From: Casuarina equisetifolia
Taxonomy: Eukaryota > Streptophyta > Magnoliopsida > Fagales > Casuarinaceae
Length of the DNA: 64,000 nt
Reading direction: 5' to 3'
Assembly: GCA_028551475.1 (NCBI GenBank)
Contig: CM052359.1
Span: 25,173,583-25,237,582 of the forward strand
Positions 61,021 to 64,000 of the stretch are shown one piece after another. The notes beneath the pieces are model-generated. The model ran no database searches. It saw nothing but the letters and a program-made list of their open reading frames with translations, and was not told the DNA's origin. How positions within the stretch are numbered: the first letter of the stretch is position 1; the number at the start of each line of letters is the position of its first letter. Made by a program: the position numbers and the translations under genes.

Positions 61021-61548
61021 AACCCCTTTTATGTATAAATGGAATCCCAAAACTAGCAAAGATAGATTTGTTTTTTTATGTGAATACTAAATTTTGTTTT
61101 TTTTTTAATTAAGGCATGATAAGATTATTTGACAACGTAAAAAAAGATAAAGATCATATTTTTAGCCAAAAAATAGAATACAATAAGGAAAATATGCAAA
61201 TTATAGTAACAATCATTTTGCCTATTGCCAAATTTTCAACAAAATATTAAATCAAAAATCTTTACAAGGACTAGTTCAAGTAGTTCTTTACTAGAAGACT
61301 ACTAGTAAGAAAAAAAAAGTATCTTTACTTGTTATTTAAAAATGAATTTTTAATCAAGCATTATTAACTTTCATTGTTGGATTTCAAAATTAGGAAAGTG
61401 TTGCTGGCCTGCAAAATAACAACTGGGGCATAAAAACACTCAAAAGCCCATTTGAAATATGAATTTTCCGATGGCCTTCGGCCCGTCCAAGATGAAGCCC
61501 TGGGAAAACCGAGCCAAGCCGCAGAACGAAGCCTCCTAATTTTCCGAA
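61021..61548. other. Spacer and probable 5' region of the PPR gene
   Basis: 61021-61370 is AT-rich with nothing recognised. 61440-61548 is GC-richer and probably holds the start of transcription and 5' UTR of the PPR gene. Confidence 0.4.
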
Positions 61549-62158
61549 ATGATCGGCAGAATTCCTCTCTCGTCTTCTCCGCTTCCTGCTGCTTCTGCTG
61601 TCCTATCATTATCGTCTTCCGCCGGAAGTGCGTCAAAAGGTAAATTTCCTCCTTGTTCACTACCACGTGAACCCGCAACTCCTAAACCCAAATCTTCACA
61701 AGAATATCCAAACACCCCAAAACCCACTTCTTCGAATCCTAAAACTACACCGAAGAACTCCCTTCGCGTTGTTGGTTTTCTAACCCACTTACAAATTCTT
61801 GAAAGTTAATTTGCAGTCCGATAAGGTCACCCTGGGTTAAGCATTGCACTTCTTTGATCACATGCTTCGTATGCAACCGCCTCCGCCAATCCCATTGTTC
61901 AATCATTTATTTGGTGCACCTGCTCGGAGTAATCATTACTCTACTGTGATTTTCCTCTGTAAAAGGATGAATTCTGCTGGGTTATTGTGCGATTTTTTTA
62001 CTTTGAATATTTTGCTTAATTGCTTTTGTAATGTGAATCGGGTTTCCGATGGTTTTGCATTAATGGGAAGTCTTTGGAGGAAAGGTTATAGTCCAAATAC
62101 CGTGGCTGTAAATAAGCGGTACTTGGTGCCTATTTGCTTAACATTTAATTCTCACTAA
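61549..62158 (+). pseudogene. PPR protein gene, N-terminal part, broken
   Basis: An ATG at 61549 opens a Ser/Pro-rich stretch (MIGRIPLSSSPLPAAS) like an organelle-targeting peptide, through RVVGFLTHLQILES to a stop at 61807-61809. The following family sequence is in another frame: VNLQSDKVTLG, stop, then LHFFDHMLRMQPPPPIPLFN, LNILLNCFCNVNRVSDGFAL and GYSPNTVA, ending at a stop at 62156. P-class PPR proteins bind specific RNAs in mitochondria or chloroplasts. The frame change near 61797-61806 and the stop at about 61837 mean this copy cannot make the normal N-terminus unless an unseen small intron removes them. After SPNTVA (about 62106) the PPR similarity ends abruptly. Confidence 0.78.
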
Positions 62159-63244
62159 GTAAACTAGAATCATGACCATGAAGGATCTTATGGTTTTTTT
62201 ATGGAGATGAGGGGTATTGCAGTATGAGAATGTAGATCAAGATGACTAATCTATTTGCATTTTGAAACATGTTCAAACATACATAAAGCGCTAGACATGT
62301 TTTAAAGTACATTTTGAAACATGTAGAAATGTGATGTCAGATAGTTGAACTAACCTCAATAAGACATGAAAATATGGCTCTTGCATGGTTTTGCATTTTG
62401 AATTGGATTTACTACTATCTATGGACCTACATGTTCTGAAAACTAAGCCTCTAACCTTTTGACTTAGATCCCACACAACTTTACCCAACAAGAAAAAAGA
62501 AAGTGAATTGGATAAAATTCATAATAGTTTTTTTGCAGTTTATTTATGGCTAAATATAATCACAAGATCAATGGTGTGTAAGATTATTGTGTCATGAAGA
62601 CATTTTATTAATTTATCCCTTTCTTGGCCATAGGAGCATGAATGTAATGGAGAGTGTAAATTGTATTAGGAAAATATATAATTTTTTTATCATGTTCATG
62701 TTGATTTCTCTATAGCTACTGATCTTCTCTCTTCCAAGCTATGAATTAATGGGCTCAAAATCCTATGTTAAATTAACTGTGCAAGCTAAAGCCACTTAGA
62801 TCTAAAAGGTTTGTTTCGGAGCATATTGTTGAATTATTAAGTAGATGCTACAAAATTGTGGTTCTACTATTTTGTGAATATAAAATTGTTTGTCATGGGT
62901 CTTTAGAAGTTTGAACGCTTTGAATTCTTGGGACACTTGATGGGAATTTCGGGGACAGCCTTGCATTGATATGTTTTGGGGTTGTGAGTTTTTAAATCCC
63001 ATATAAACCTAAGTTCTTGAGCTATGCTGTTATTGGGGGTTCCAGCAAAATATCAAGGATGTTATTGGAAAGAAAGCTTGCCTTAAGGAAGAAAGATAAG
63101 CTATATAAATTGTTGTCAAGAATTGAATTTCCGTATGCCTTGTGCATGTTGTTGATCAAACTCTTTCCTCCCAAGTTGTTATCCATATAATTGTTGCAAT
63201 CCTAGGGTTGTTCAATACTTCCTGGTCCTTTTTTTTTTTTGCAG
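62159..63244. other. Foreign segment between the two PPR parts, intron-like
   Basis: AT-rich, non-coding, with a long polypyrimidine run and acceptor TTTTTTTTTTTGCAG ending at 63244. It looks like the intron belonging to the DDT/WAC-type exon that follows, carried along when that exon was captured. The left junction with PPR sequence is near 62106. Confidence 0.5.
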
Positions 63245-64000
63245 GTATGCTTTCATTGAAAGATCTTGTAGATACCATAGCCAAAAAGCTGCAGAAATAC
63301 TTGTTTGTAGGTGCTGAATTGCATGGAAAAAAGGACAATGGTCTATTTCCATGCAAAATCTCAAAAATTGTAAATGAAGTTCCTGAAAAAATTCAATATG
63401 AGGTGACATGGCTTGACAAAAGTAAGAAAGTAAAGGAAAATTCGTTACTGAATAGCAAAGATTTAGTACACAAGAAGCTTCCCTTTAGTAGAAGTGTTTT
63501 GAAGGGCAGAGTTGATGAGGTGCATGAGTTGTTCATGGAAATGGACAAATTGGGTTGTAGTCCTAATGTTTTTACATTTAGGATCTTAGTGAAGGGTTTG
63601 TCTCAAGCAGGCAACATGATGGTTGCCCTTCAATTACACAAAGACATGGTGAATGGTCGATTTGGTTTAAAGTGTAAGCCTGATGTGGTTTGTTATGGTA
63701 TTATCATTCATTTGCTTTATAAGCACAAATATGTGAACAAGGCGAAAGAAATTTTCTTGGAAATGAGGAGTAGGGGAATATCTCCAAATGTGGTTGTTTA
63801 TAACTCTATGATTAATGGTTTGTGTAAGGTTGACAAGGTTGATGAGGCACTTGGGTTGTTCATAAAAATGGAGAAATCGGGTTGTAGTCCAGATATTGTA
63901 ACTTATAACTCTATGATTAATGGTTTATGTAAGGTGGACAGAGTTGATGAGGCACGTGAGTTTTTCATAAAAATGGACAAATTGGGTTGTAGTCCCGATA
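63245..64000 (+). CDS. Chimeric ORF: DDT/WAC-type chromatin-protein exon fused in frame to PPR repeats (runs off the window)
   Basis: One frame is open from the acceptor AG at 63243-63244 to the window end, 251 full codons. The first ATG is at 63247. Residues 1-86 from there (MLSLKDLVDTIAKKL, FVGAELHGKKDNGLFPCKI, YEVTWLDKSKK, KKLPFSRSVLK) match a conserved exon of plant WAC/DDT-domain proteins, subunits linked to ISWI-type chromatin remodelling. At 63505 this passes without a stop into P-class PPR sequence (GRVDEVHELFMEMDKLGCSP), then four repeats: one of 39 residues and three of 35, the last two from 105 bp near-identical units. The repeats resemble fast-evolving Rf-like PPRs. An exon with its own intron end implies capture at DNA level. 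Whether it is expressed is unknown; the missing N-terminal PPR start suggests a non-functional or novel product. The DDT/WAC assignment is from memory. Confidence 0.75.

Noticed and set aside
1..64000. CRISPR array, bacterial operon, phage, rRNA or organellar insertion
   Set aside because: No spacer-repeat pattern, no prokaryotic gene order and no rRNA or plastid/mitochondrial gene sequence was recognised; everything identified is plant nuclear.

Overview
The window is nuclear DNA from a flowering plant, most likely a eudicot. The genes are intron-bearing plant families (an RPA-interacting protein, a MUSTANG-type domesticated transposase, an F-box/PP2 protein, a class VII receptor-like cytoplasmic kinase, a P-class PPR protein). 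The gaps are AT-rich and packed with decayed Ty1/copia, Ty3/gypsy (including Athila-like), L1-type LINE and tRNA-derived SINE copies. I cannot name the species.

Layout. 1-2420: 3' part of an RPA-interacting protein gene (+). 2421-5080: AT-rich spacer with a SINE. 5081-12640: MUSTANG-family gene (+), an intact 594-codon coding exon behind about 5 kb of probable 5' leader and intron. 13230-18520: decayed Ty3/gypsy element (-), invaded by an Athila-type LTR and followed by a ~540 bp tandem duplication. 19382-20535: F-box/PP2 gene (-), three exons. 20640-26680: mostly unexplained spacer with a 3-copy tandem repeat. 26690-29990: two copia fragments in opposite orientations. 31104-34326: five-exon RLCK-VII (PBL-like) kinase gene (+). 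35561-35767: small LEA-like pseudogene (-), separated from its upstream region by a gypsy element at 35785-42505. 42506-61020: nested retroelement graveyard. 61549-64000: broken PPR gene (+), followed by an open reading frame that joins a DDT/WAC-type chromatin-protein exon to PPR repeats and runs off the window end.

The genes do not form a pathway or operon. They are independent genes separated by repeats. The repeats are informative because many insertion boundaries can be read directly from target-site duplications. A solo LTR lies inside a solo LTR inside a third LTR-like sequence (47262-51650). An Athila-like element splits a LINE reverse-transcriptase gene (53725). A solo LTR splits a gypsy RNase H gene (39213-40448). 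Three SINEs of one family are each flanked by recognisable duplications.

The most unusual item is the chimeric ORF at 63245-64000. No bacterial-style system, CRISPR array, rRNA or intact tRNA gene was seen. All exon borders are read by eye from splice consensus and family knowledge, without transcript support.
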